Counted from the first letter of the stretch, positions 1-6,936 are shown. The stretch is 10,699 nucleotides of DNA from Candidatus Omnitrophota bacterium (GCA_029558215.1 JAKQFZ010001238.1:1-10699), one strand, 5' to 3'. Notes: generated by a model from the sequence alone, not told the origin. A program made the numbers and translations.

Positions 1-481
1 TGGTTACGCCCTCTGTGGAAGCGTGTGCGCGGTGGGCAGTGCCAAACGCGTCGTTCACGTAGACGTCACCGAGTTTTGCCAATTGCTTGCAGAACTCCGG
101 ATCGTTCTTCTCTTCTTCCGCGTGGAAACGCAGGTTCTCCAGCATGAGGACTTCGCCCGGCTTTAGATCCGCAGCGGCTTTTTCCACTTCTGTTCCGATG
201 CAGTCGGAGACCGTTTTGACGGGTTTGCCCAGAAGTTCCTCTAGGCGCTTGGCCGCAGGTGCCATCCGGAATTCTTCGGCGACCTTGCCTTTGGGTCTTC
301 CCAAGTGGGACATCAGAACCAGACGAGCGTCTTTGTCCAGAAGGTACTTTATGGTGGGCAGTGCCTGGGAAATGCGCTGATCGTTCGCCACTTTCCCCTC
401 CGCCAGGGGAACGTTGAAATCCACACGCATGAGGACGCGCTTGCCCTGCACGTCAATATCTCGAATTGTTTTCTTCTTCAT
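1..481 (-). CDS. pgk: Phosphoglycerate kinase, N-terminal 160 residues (cut by left edge)
   Basis: Phosphoglycerate kinase transfers the acyl phosphate of 1,3-bisphosphoglycerate to ADP in cytoplasmic glycolysis. About 160 of the usual ~390-400 residues are present, all from the N-terminal substrate-binding domain; the nucleotide-binding half lies beyond base 1. Visible signatures are RVDFNVP (19-25), the basic-patch Arg in NDQRIS (about 37), SHLGRP (58-63), ENLRFH (115-120) and NDAFGTAHRAHAS (143-155). The start at 481 is supported by GAGGA at 489-493 with a 7-base gap. The gene lies 87 bases downstream of gap on the same strand, the standard gap-pgk order, and an inverted repeat sits in the spacer. 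No frameshift is seen in the part present. Identity is secure. Confidence 0.97.
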   Translation of the reverse strand, partial: MKKKTIRDIDVQGKRVLMRVDFNVPLAEGKVANDQRISQALPTIKYLLDKDARLVLMSHLGRPKGKVAEEFRMAPAAKRLEELLGKPVKTVSDCIGTEVEKAAADLKPGEVLMLENLRFHAEEEKNDPEFCKQLAKLGDVYVNDAFGTAHRAHASTEGVT

Positions 482-508
482 CTTTGCTTCCTCGGTTCAC
501 TGGAGATT

Positions 509-544
509 CACGGAGGGCTCTCGGGTTTGCGAGAGCCCCCCGTG
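509..544 (-). other. Intercistronic hairpin between gap and pgk
   Basis: The 9-base arm GGGCTCTCG (515-523) pairs perfectly with CGAGAGCCC (530-538) around a 6-base loop. After one mismatch (514/539) the stem continues for five more pairs, CACGG (509-513) with CCGTG (540-544). On the transcribed strand the hairpin is not followed by a run of T, so it does not look like a full intrinsic terminator. An mRNA-processing, stabilising or partial-attenuation element that sets the gap:pgk ratio is the likelier reading (inference). Confidence 0.7.
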
Positions 545-568
545 GCTTCATTCTCGTTGCCACAAAGG

Positions 569-1585
569 CTAGCCTTTGCCAACCATGTACTGAATCAGGT
601 CAACCACGCGCGTGGCATAACCGGTTTCGTTGTCGTACCAGGAGAGAACCTTGGCGAAGCGGGACTGCAGCACCATAGTCTGACCTGCGTCGAAAATGGA
701 GGATGCGGCACATCCATTGAAGTCAATGGAAACAAGTGGCTCATCCACATAACGCAAGTAACCCTTCAGAGGGGCTTTCTCAGAAGCGGCCTTCACAGCG
801 GCATTGATGGCTTCTGCGGTTGCGTCCTTTTCCAGGTTCACAGTCAGATCAACCACAGAGACGTTCGGGCAGGGCACACGCATCGCGTAGCCATGCAGTT
901 TGCCTTTCAACTGCGGGATGACCTCGCCAATGGCCTTGGCAGCGCCTGTGGTGGTCGGAATCATGCTCATCGCAGCCGCGCGAGCGCGACGCAGATCCTT
1001 GTGAGGCAGATCCAGAATCTTCTGATCGTTGGTGTACGCGTGAATTGTCGTCATCAAGCCGGAAGCAATTCCGAAATTGTCCAGAAGTATCTTTACGACT
1101 GGAGCGAGACAGTTCGTCGTGCAGGATGCATTGGAGAGCAGGTTGTGCTTCTTGGGATCATAGGCATCTTCGTTTACGCCCATGACTACGGTCAGGACAT
1201 CGCCACCCTTGGCCGGCGCGGAGATAATGACTTTCTTTGCGCCCGACTTGGTGATATGCAGGTTGGCTTTCTCACCATCGGTGAAGATACCGGTGGACTC
1301 GACGACGTACTCGACACCCAGATCGCCCCACGGCATCGCGCCAGGGCCTTCCTTAATGGCGAGAACCTTAATCTCCTTGCCATCAACCTTAATCACGCCA
1401 TCGCCTGCTTCAACCGAACCGGCGTAAGTTCCATGCACCGAGTCGTACTTGAACAGGTGCGCCAGGGTCTTGGCATCCGTAATATCATTGACGGCAACCA
1501 CTTGCACGGCGCTGTTCTTCATCGCAGCGCGCAACACCAGACGGCCGATACGGCCAAATCCATTGATTCCAACTTTGACAGCCAT
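569..1585 (-). CDS. gap: Glyceraldehyde-3-phosphate dehydrogenase (type I, NAD-dependent)
   Basis: This enzyme converts glyceraldehyde 3-phosphate, NAD and phosphate to 1,3-bisphosphoglycerate in the cytoplasm. The protein has 338 residues, normal for the family. Seen in order: the Rossmann motif INGFGRIGR (7-15); VND at 32-34, whose Asp at the end of the second strand indicates NAD preference; the catalytic block SNASCTTNCL with Cys155; His182 in IHAYTNDQ; and the C-terminal SWYDNE signature. The start at 1585 is preferred: AGGAGG (1595-1600) lies 9 bases upstream and MAVKVGINGFG is the normal family N-terminus. The frame stays open to 1831, but that extension is not protein-like, and the in-frame ATG at 1594 abuts the ribosome-binding site. 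One small oddity is Cys239 in RVPCPNVSVVDL, where Thr or Val is more usual. Followed by pgk. Confidence 0.98.
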   Translation of the reverse strand: MAVKVGINGFGRIGRLVLRAAMKNSAVQVVAVNDITDAKTLAHLFKYDSVHGTYAGSVEAGDGVIKVDGKEIKVLAIKEGPGAMPWGDLGVEYVVESTGIFTDGEKANLHITKSGAKKVIISAPAKGGDVLTVVMGVNEDAYDPKKHNLLSNASCTTNCLAPVVKILLDNFGIASGLMTTIHAYTNDQKILDLPHKDLRRARAAAMSMIPTTTGAAKAIGEVIPQLKGKLHGYAMRVPCPNVSVVDLTVNLEKDATAEAINAAVKAASEKAPLKGYLRYVDEPLVSIDFNGCAASSIFDAGQTMVLQSRFAKVLSWYDNETGYATRVVDLIQYMVGKG

Positions 1586-1620
1586 TGCTTTCATCCTCCT
1601 AAATGTTCCTTGGCATTCGC

Positions 1621-1649
1621 CATTTGTCATTGACTCAATGTGCCAAATG
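1621..1649. repeat. Interrupted palindrome in the gap leader
   Basis: Outer arms CATTTG (1621-1626) and CAAATG (1644-1649) enclose an inner 13-base palindrome CATTGACTCAATG (1628-1640, 6-base arms around one base). The outer and inner symmetry centres differ by one base. The position, just upstream of the gap ribosome-binding site and at or just after the likely transcription start, fits either a repressor operator or a 5' UTR stem-loop. Confidence 0.55.
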
Positions 1650-1656
1650 AATGGGA

Positions 1657-1686
1657 AGACTAACACAATTACCTTTTGAGGTTCAA
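1657..1686 (-). promoter_or_regulatory. Candidate gap-pgk promoter
   Basis: On the minus strand, TTGAAC (1686-1681) is followed after 18 bases by TAGTCT (1662-1657), preceded by a TG in the extended -10 position. The -10 match is modest, so this is tentative. Transcription would begin near 1650, placing the palindrome at 1621-1649 at the very start of the message. Confidence 0.3.
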
Positions 1687-1832
1687 TGGTTTTCGTGAGT
1701 TTTTTTGAAAGAGGCCTGATAGTTGTGCGGTACAGGCATTTTTCCCAGTGAATGTGCGGGGTGCACCTACTCCTGTAGGGGTGCTTGTCCAGAGCATCCC
1801 AACTGGTCTCATTTCTATCAAGAGTCTGCATG

Positions 1833-1841
1833 TGTTAGAAT
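1833..1841 (+). promoter_or_regulatory. Candidate extended -10 element of the WD40 gene
   Basis: TGTTAGAAT carries TAGAAT (five of six bases of TATAAT) with the extended TG dinucleotide. No good -35 box is seen at normal spacing, which is tolerable for extended -10 promoters. It lies 37 bases before the chosen start codon. Confidence 0.35.
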
Positions 1842-1878
1842 ATCCGGCAGAAAGATTCAGACAAAAGGACAAGGAAGA

Positions 1879-2886
1879 ATGTCAGCGGATCACTCAGCGT
1901 TTCAGAAGATGATGCTTCTTGCGTGTTTTTTGTTGTTTTGGGGTGCTTTTGCGCATGGCCAGCCTGCGGGGTCTGCCGAGAGTGACTTGGCGCTTGGACA
2001 ACTCACGCCTCTTCATCGTTTGAGGGTGCAGGATCTGACGCATGTGAAGTCTGCGACCTCTTGCCTGGTGACTGCCGGAAGGGCGGGTGTGATGATCTGG
2101 GATGGCAACACCGGTCGTCTTGTCAAAAGAATCAGCCTTCCGACAGAACCTTATCTTGCTTCTCTGGATGTTTCTTCGGATGCAATGCTGCTTGGGGGAG
2201 GGATGAGTGACGGGACAGCTCTCTTGTGGGATTTGCCTTCGGGGCAGGCCGTGGGCTCTCTGGCTGGACATGGGGGTGTCGTCTCTCGGATCGCATTCTC
2301 ATCAGACGGACAGACGGTCCTGACTTTTGGAAGCCTTGACCGCGCTCTGAAGTCGTGGGGTGTGACTGAAAGGAATCCAATCGCAGCATCCAGAGGTTTC
2401 TCCGAAGGTTCGGAGTGCCTGGCATTCTCATCTGATGGGAAGAAATGCCTTATGGGTGAGGCGACAGGGATGGCAAGGTTGTGTCAGACAGACTCCGGAA
2501 GACCGCTGCTTGCCTTGGATGGTCACAAAGAGGCTGTTGTCTGTGGAAGCCTTTCCGCCGACGGCACTCGAGCACTGACTGGCAGCGCGGATGCGACGGC
2601 AAGAGTATGGGATTTGTCGAAGGGAGATGAATCCATGACGCTGTGCGGCCATTCAGGTGCGGTTGTCGCGTGTTCATTCTCGCCCGATGGTGATTTGGTA
2701 TTGACGGGGGGCAAGGACAAGATTGCCAAACTTTGGGATGCAGCTACAGGCAGGCAGATTCTCGAGCTTCGCGGGCATACTGAGACGCTGTTGCATGTGG
2801 GTTTCACATTGGACTCGTCCAGAGCAGTCACCGCCGGTATGGAAGGCGTTGTGCTGGTTTGGGATATCAGCAAAGTGTCGCGCTGA
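1879..2886 (+). CDS. Secreted single-domain seven-bladed WD40 beta-propeller protein
   Basis: The product has 335 residues. A short polar start is followed by a hydrophobic segment (11-25, MMLLACFLLFWGAFA) with a likely Sec cleavage after AFA, so export to the periplasm or outside is predicted. The rest is seven WD40 repeats at about 45-87, 91-131, 132-171, 173-216, 217-258, 259-300 and 301-335, enough for exactly one closed propeller. WD-type pairs are visible at 74-75, 117-118, 244-245, 286-287 and 328-329; blades 3 and 4 have degenerate ends (SWG, RLCQ). No catalytic domain is attached, so a protein-binding scaffold role is likely, with the partner unknown. The start at 1879 has AAGGA at 1865-1869. 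It converges on the cytidylyltransferase gene 17 bases downstream, and no terminator is visible there. Confidence 0.88.
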   Translation: MSADHSAFQKMMLLACFLLFWGAFAHGQPAGSAESDLALGQLTPLHRLRVQDLTHVKSATSCLVTAGRAGVMIWDGNTGRLVKRISLPTEPYLASLDVSSDAMLLGGGMSDGTALLWDLPSGQAVGSLAGHGGVVSRIAFSSDGQTVLTFGSLDRALKSWGVTERNPIAASRGFSEGSECLAFSSDGKKCLMGEATGMARLCQTDSGRPLLALDGHKEAVVCGSLSADGTRALTGSADATARVWDLSKGDESMTLCGHSGAVVACSFSPDGDLVLTGGKDKIAKLWDAATGRQILELRGHTETLLHVGFTLDSSRAVTAGMEGVVLVWDISKVSR

Positions 2887-2903
2887 CAGTAAAAATCGTC
2901 TTT

Positions 2904-3629
2904 CTACCTTGTCACGGGTCGTGGAAGGGCGTCGGGGAATCGGGCAGCCAGTTGTTCCGCGACAAGCAAATCCAACTCCGTGTCAATGTCGAAGCCGCAG
3001 ATCTCATCCAGGATAATCCCGCGATGCTTCACACCATAGAAGATCTTCTGATTGAGCATGACAGACTGAAGGCACGAGATGACGGATCCATTGAAATTGT
3101 AGACCGGTGGCAGATCCTGTCTTTGAGCATAGAGATCGACATTCTCGAAGAGTGGTCTAAGGAATTCGCCATCGGAGTCCAGCCAACGCATCCGGTAAGG
3201 ATGGTTCGATGCCGGGGAAACCGTCAGGACGGTATCGCAGTCTCCTCGTTTCAGAATGTCAACTGATTTGTCAATGTCAGCTGGTTTTCGGAAGGGATTT
3301 GTCGGCTGGAGAACAACGATAAACGGGTACAGGCTCTGCTGCGGATCGACTTTCCGCATGAGATCCTGGATGACAGGCATGACGGGAATGTGATCCAAGG
3401 CCAACTCAGGTGGCCTCATGAACGGGATTTCGGCTCCCGCATTAAGAGCCACCTGAGCAATCTCTTCGTCATCCGTTGAAACAACAACTCGATCCACACA
3501 GTTGGCCTGAAGTGCCGCCTCGATCGAGTGGGCAATAAGCGGTCTTCCACCCAACAGGCGGACATTCTTCCGTGGGACGCCCTTCGAGCCACCTCGAGCT
3601 GGGATAATCGCAATGACACCACTTTTCAT
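2904..3629 (-). CDS. CMP-nonulosonate (acylneuraminate-type) cytidylyltransferase
   Basis: NeuA-family enzymes couple CTP with a nonulosonic acid (sialic, legionaminic or pseudaminic acid) to give the CMP-sugar donor for surface glycosylation. The 241-residue protein matches the usual ~230. Seen: the nucleotide-binding loop ARGGSKGVPRKN (11-22), STDDEE (51-56), LQPTNPFR (107-114), QRQDLPPVYNFNGS (169-182), and metal-binding Asp214/Asp216 in GFDIDTELD. The loop separates it from KdsB-type enzymes. The start at 3629 has AAAGGA at 3641-3646 with a rather long 11-base gap; no other ATG fits. It is the last gene of the minus-strand row, 40 bases after the kinase. Which nonulosonate it uses cannot be read, and no NeuB-type synthase lies in the window. 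A plain neuA symbol would overstate the substrate. Confidence 0.88.
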   Translation of the reverse strand: MKSGVIAIIPARGGSKGVPRKNVRLLGGRPLIAHSIEAALQANCVDRVVVSTDDEEIAQVALNAGAEIPFMRPPELALDHIPVMPVIQDLMRKVDPQQSLYPFIVVLQPTNPFRKPADIDKSVDILKRGDCDTVLTVSPASNHPYRMRWLDSDGEFLRPLFENVDLYAQRQDLPPVYNFNGSVISCLQSVMLNQKIFYGVKHRGIILDEICGFDIDTELDLLVAEQLAARFPDALPRPVTR

Positions 3630-3669
3630 CGCTGTTGAAATCCTTTCCGTAATCTGTTCGGAGACCTCT

Positions 3670-5706
3670 CTACGCGCTCTGGACCCTCGGGAGAGAGATT
3701 CTGAAGACTGAGCCTTTGCCCACTTCGCTGGAGGCACTGATCGTGCCCCCATGGTGCTCGATGATGCGACGCACCAGAGAAAGCCCGAGCCCCGTGCCCT
3801 TGGAACCCTTTGTTGTGTAGAAGGCTTCCCAGATTCGCTCCAACTGAGCGGGGGAGATGCCTGTTCCATTGTCGGTAACGGAGATACTCAGTGTCTCGTC
3901 AGGGTCTCGGGTTGCCTTCAACTCAACAAAGCCGTCGGCACTCCCGCTCTGCGCCGTTGCATCCAGCGCATTCACGATCAGATTTGACAAGGCACTGAGG
4001 ATTGCCTTCCGATCCAAGTCTTGATATCCGATGTCGGGAGAAGCCTCAAGACGGATCGCAACCTTCTTGTTGTGTGCCTGATCCCGATGAATGCTGACGA
4101 CTTCCTGAAGAAGATTCAGGATGTCGCAGGAGGCCAAAGTGAGTTCCTGTGTTCCTGCGGAGAACGACAGCAGATCCTGCATGAACGTGCCAACGCGATT
4201 GGTAACGTCTTTCAGAACAGACAACAGGCGAGGGTATCGTTCGACCTCATTCGATCGGATCGCATCCTCCATTAGAAAGGTGGATGCCGAGAGGCCACCG
4301 ACAAGGTTCTTGATGGTGTGGCTGATGTCGGAGATCGCCTGTCCCACCGCGGCAAGACGCTCGGACTGCATTCTCTCGCGGATCAGTTCGATGTTCTCGC
4401 AAACCAGGGACAACTGCCTTCCAACGGTCGCCAGCAGTGAGATTTGATCGGAAGGCCAGTTCCTCAAGCCTCGGGCACACACAAGCAGTATGGCATGCAG
4501 CGATTTGCGGGTTGCAACGGGCACGATTATGGCAGATGAAAAGCCTTCGTTTCTCAGCAACTGAACTTGCGGATTTGGAGACTCCGTCAGCGAATCCATG
4601 ATGACACTTTGATCCAGAGGCACCTTTGCTCCCAGCAGTTCCGGCTGATCCAAAGACGCTCCACAGCCTTCCACAAAGGGGATGGGCAGACCTCGGTGCG
4701 CTCGCAATACAAAACTTCCGACCTTCGGTTCGAAAATGTAGAAACCCGTTCGATTGGCGGGCAGGGCATCTGTTATCATCGTCACTATGTCTTCAGCGCA
4801 GCCATTCAGATTGGCCGCCGTTGCGAGCAGCGCCGTCAGTCGGTTGAGGGTGGTCAGCTCCCTGTTTCGCTGGATGATGTATGCCTGTCTCTCTTCCAAG
4901 GCAACGGACATCTCGTTGAAGGAGCGTGCCAGTTCTCCGACTTCGTCTTCTGAGAAGGTTCCGCTGAGCAGACGGAAATTGCCCAGGGTGAGATCTCGAG
5001 TGGCCTGGGAGAGTTGCTTCAACGGCCATGAGACTTTGCGGGTGACCATCAGACTGAAGACCAGTGCCATGCCCAAGGAGACTCCCACCAAAGCAAAAAT
5101 CTGTCCAAGTACAGCTGCCTTGTCCTGAACACGTCTTTCTCGTTCGCTTCGGAGCATTTCATCATTTTGCTGAACGTAAAGGTCGAGGCAGGTGAACAAC
5201 CGGTTGACCAGTTCGACGTTATTCTCAAGTGCCATCTTACGCCACTGATCGTCAAGTCCCTGGAGCCGCAAATCCATCTCCTGAATGAACAATTGCCCGA
5301 GTTTGGCGTGTGCTTCAGACATCTGGTTCAGCAGTTGGAATGAGGATGCCGTAGAACTCGGATCCAACTCCTGGGCAAAAGGAGCCCGTTGCGCCTCCTC
5401 CAAAAGTGTTTCCACTTGGGTTTTCCAATACAGCACGGGCTCTCGCATCCGAAAATCACCGAACGCAAAGTATGCTCTGAGTGAGGACAACTCCTCGCTA
5501 AACGCGATCCGAATCTGACGGGCGAGATCGCGTCTTTCGTGAAGCTGGAGATCAATGGCACTCCAGCGGTCGCTCGCCTGAACGAGGCTGAGAACAATCA
5601 AGACCTGAGTTGCAGTGCTGATGGAGAGAAGCAAAACGATTCCGATGAGAAGTTTCCCTCGGATTCCAAACCAACGCCAGCCAGCGAACCAGCTGGGTTT
5701 TCTCAT
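3670..5706 (-). CDS. Membrane sensor histidine kinase with HAMP and GAF domains
   Basis: This 678-residue autophosphorylating kinase has, in order: transmembrane segment 1 (about 18-43), a ~155-residue extracytoplasmic region (44-197) predicted helical and resembling a four-helix-bundle sensor, transmembrane segment 2 (198-222), HAMP (about 223-275, with Pro228 and the EDEVGELARSF motif), a short coiled coil (270-290), a GAF-like domain (about 290-445) and the kinase core. The phosphoacceptor is His463 in SDISHTIKN, an HxIKN-type H-box. The N-box Asn579 (LIVNALDA), G1 DNGTGIS (612-618), F-box FYTTK (629-633) and G2 GTGLGLSLV (637-645) are intact, so it should be active. The start at 5706 has AAAGGAG 9 bases upstream. 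It lies upstream of the cytidylyltransferase and 225 bases downstream of the radical SAM gene. No response regulator is adjacent, so its partner is unknown. Confidence 0.95.
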   Translation of the reverse strand: MRKPSWFAGWRWFGIRGKLLIGIVLLLSISTATQVLIVLSLVQASDRWSAIDLQLHERRDLARQIRIAFSEELSSLRAYFAFGDFRMREPVLYWKTQVETLLEEAQRAPFAQELDPSSTASSFQLLNQMSEAHAKLGQLFIQEMDLRLQGLDDQWRKMALENNVELVNRLFTCLDLYVQQNDEMLRSERERRVQDKAAVLGQIFALVGVSLGMALVFSLMVTRKVSWPLKQLSQATRDLTLGNFRLLSGTFSEDEVGELARSFNEMSVALEERQAYIIQRNRELTTLNRLTALLATAANLNGCAEDIVTMITDALPANRTGFYIFEPKVGSFVLRAHRGLPIPFVEGCGASLDQPELLGAKVPLDQSVIMDSLTESPNPQVQLLRNEGFSSAIIVPVATRKSLHAILLVCARGLRNWPSDQISLLATVGRQLSLVCENIELIRERMQSERLAAVGQAISDISHTIKNLVGGLSASTFLMEDAIRSNEVERYPRLLSVLKDVTNRVGTFMQDLLSFSAGTQELTLASCDILNLLQEVVSIHRDQAHNKKVAIRLEASPDIGYQDLDRKAILSALSNLIVNALDATAQSGSADGFVELKATRDPDETLSISVTDNGTGISPAQLERIWEAFYTTKGSKGTGLGLSLVRRIIEHHGGTISASSEVGKGSVFRISLPRVQSA

Positions 5707-5931
5707 CGTGTGGTGCTCCTTTGAGGACGTCCCGCTTCACAAAGGACGCTCGTCGAGACTCCTGGGAAATCAGACTTTGAAGAAGTCTGTTTCCTCCATT
5801 GAGCAAGCGTTTGTAAGAGTAGGCATAGCCCACACGCCTGCAGGCGCTGGTCTGTTCGATTCGAGGATCTGTCGGATCCGAAGAATGCTCCTGCTGTTTG
5901 AAACCCGCCAGATCAAGAACCAGCACAGAGG
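5707..5931 (-). other. Structured spacer between radical SAM and kinase genes
   Basis: This 225-base gap is long for an operon and unusually rich in symmetry. It has a hairpin at 5765-5794 (CAGACTT with AAGTCTG around TGAAG, extended by GGAAA with TTTCC past a one-base bulge), a perfect 12-base palindrome CGCCTGCAGGCG at 5835-5846, and GGATC with GATCC at 5865-5869 and 5875-5879, flanked by TTC and GAA. None is followed by a T-run on the transcribed strand, so no intrinsic terminator is called. No convincing -35/-10 pair for the kinase was found. An open frame starting at GTG 5935, overlapping the radical SAM stop, crosses the whole spacer (see findings). Confidence 0.5.
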
Positions 5932-6936
5932 TCACACATTTCTGAGATTTCCCATGTCTTTCGGGATGACACCGTTTTCTGTGACCGTTTCCAGACGCCC
6001 CTCAGGACATTCCATACACGGTGTCAAATCCAAACGCTTGCGCGCATTGTGCAACCTGCGAACTTCCTTCATCGCGTCAGAATGCCAGATATCATACAGG
6101 CTTTGCTTGGTCGCGTCGCCGATCAGGTACTTCTCATTTGTGTCCCCGATGCACAAGGGCACCGTTCCGCGCCAAGTAATCGTCAAGCGTTGCCACGGAT
6201 ACTGACACACATAGTCGGGATCATGTTTCACTGGGCTGTAGAAATCCTTGTCCGGGATGAACAGAATCTTGTCCACAATGGGTTCCCAGTGATTCTTGTA
6301 TTTGCCGGGGTTGTCCTGGATTGCGGACCAGATCGTTTGTACCTTTATCAGAGGCTTGGTGCGTTTTGATTTGTCGCGAAGTTGTCGCATGGTTCGGATT
6401 CGTTCAACGGCTTCGTCGAATTTTGCAGGCGCACGAATCTCTTCATACTTGCTGCCAAGGCCATCGAAAGAAAACGTAATCCAGTCTGTACCCGCATCAA
6501 TGAGCTTCTGGGCAAGATCGGCCGTCATGCGCTCTCCATTGGTTAGAAATGCCACCTCTCGAATGCCCTTGTCCTTGGCATAGGCAACCATTTCGGGAAG
6601 TCGAGGATTGAGCAGTGGCTCACCGCGCCAACTGAGTTTGATGGAGTAGATTCTGAAAGAGGCCGCTTCATCCACCAGTTTTCTGTACAGATCAAAATCC
6701 ATGCTTCCTTCCGAGATACTCAGGCGATGTCGAAAACACATTGGGCATTTCAACTGGCATTGAGATGATGCCTCAATGTCAATATGATCGGGAAACCGTG
6801 CCACGTAGCGCAGCCTCGGATACCAATACCAACGGAAACGATTCAGAGTGTGTCGGAACAAGTTCCCCTGGCGAAGGTACCACTGTGTATCCCGCCATCG
6901 GGAATCCATGGTGAAGATGTTCTTGTTAATCTTCAT
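5932..6936 (-). CDS. Radical SAM protein with C-terminal SPASM-like iron-sulfur domain
   Basis: The product has 334 residues. A basic, aromatic N-terminal stretch (1-50) leads into DIEASSQCQLKCPMCF, whose C60-x3-C64-x2-C67 binds the radical-generating [4Fe-4S] cluster. Also seen are the GEP motif (105-107) for S-adenosylmethionine binding, FLTNGE (130-135), and SFDGL (156-160). The C-terminal region carries Cys244, Cys262 and the pair Cys307/Cys310, the pattern of a SPASM-type domain with one auxiliary cluster. The family includes peptide maturases and sugar- or lipid-modifying enzymes; no precursor peptide is evident nearby, and relatives occur in surface-polysaccharide loci, so the substrate is open. 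The start at 6936 has GGAG 9 bases upstream. It is first in the minus-strand row before the kinase and cytidylyltransferase, and divergent from the dehydrogenase. Confidence 0.92.
   Translation of the reverse strand: MKINKNIFTMDSRWRDTQWYLRQGNLFRHTLNRFRWYWYPRLRYVARFPDHIDIEASSQCQLKCPMCFRHRLSISEGSMDFDLYRKLVDEAASFRIYSIKLSWRGEPLLNPRLPEMVAYAKDKGIREVAFLTNGERMTADLAQKLIDAGTDWITFSFDGLGSKYEEIRAPAKFDEAVERIRTMRQLRDKSKRTKPLIKVQTIWSAIQDNPGKYKNHWEPIVDKILFIPDKDFYSPVKHDPDYVCQYPWQRLTITWRGTVPLCIGDTNEKYLIGDATKQSLYDIWHSDAMKEVRRLHNARKRLDLTPCMECPEGRLETVTENGVIPKDMGNLRNV

Larger units (their letters stand above)
1586..1878. promoter_or_regulatory. Divergent intergenic region between gap and the WD40 gene
   Basis: These 293 bases separate two divergent genes and should carry both promoters. 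Reading frames through it give no protein-like sequence. It holds a candidate gap promoter (1657-1686), an interrupted palindrome (1621-1649), a candidate extended -10 for the WD40 gene (1833-1841), and a seven-base direct repeat GGGGTGC at 1758-1764 and 1778-1784 whose flanks can fold into a short hairpin (CCTAC with GTAGG). No RNA gene is recognised. Confidence 0.6.

Noticed and set aside
305..1633. Long plus-strand open frame (442 residues) opposite gap
   Set aside because: It lies antisense to an unmistakable GAPDH gene, its translation resembles no protein family, and it has no ribosome-binding site of note.
1586..1831. N-terminal extension of gap to an upstream in-frame ATG
   Set aside because: The extra 82 residues are not protein-like; AGGAGG at 1595-1600 and the normal family N-terminus fix the start at 1585.
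1723..1878. N-terminal extension of the WD40 protein to ATG 1723
   Set aside because: The added residues are Cys-rich and unlike any signal peptide, whereas a proper signal sequence follows the ATG at 1879.
1909..1938. LLAC as a lipoprotein lipobox in the WD40 protein
   Set aside because: The hydrophobic stretch before the Cys is too short and the main hydrophobic core lies after it; an ordinary Sec signal peptide fits better.
2887..2903. Bidirectional terminator between the convergent WD40 and cytidylyltransferase genes
   Set aside because: The 17-base gap contains no inverted repeat; only a short A-run is present.
6683..6692. CTGTACAGAT inside the radical SAM gene, matching a toxin-antitoxin operator half-site
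   Set aside because: It is a single site within coding sequence without a paired second arm; probably chance.
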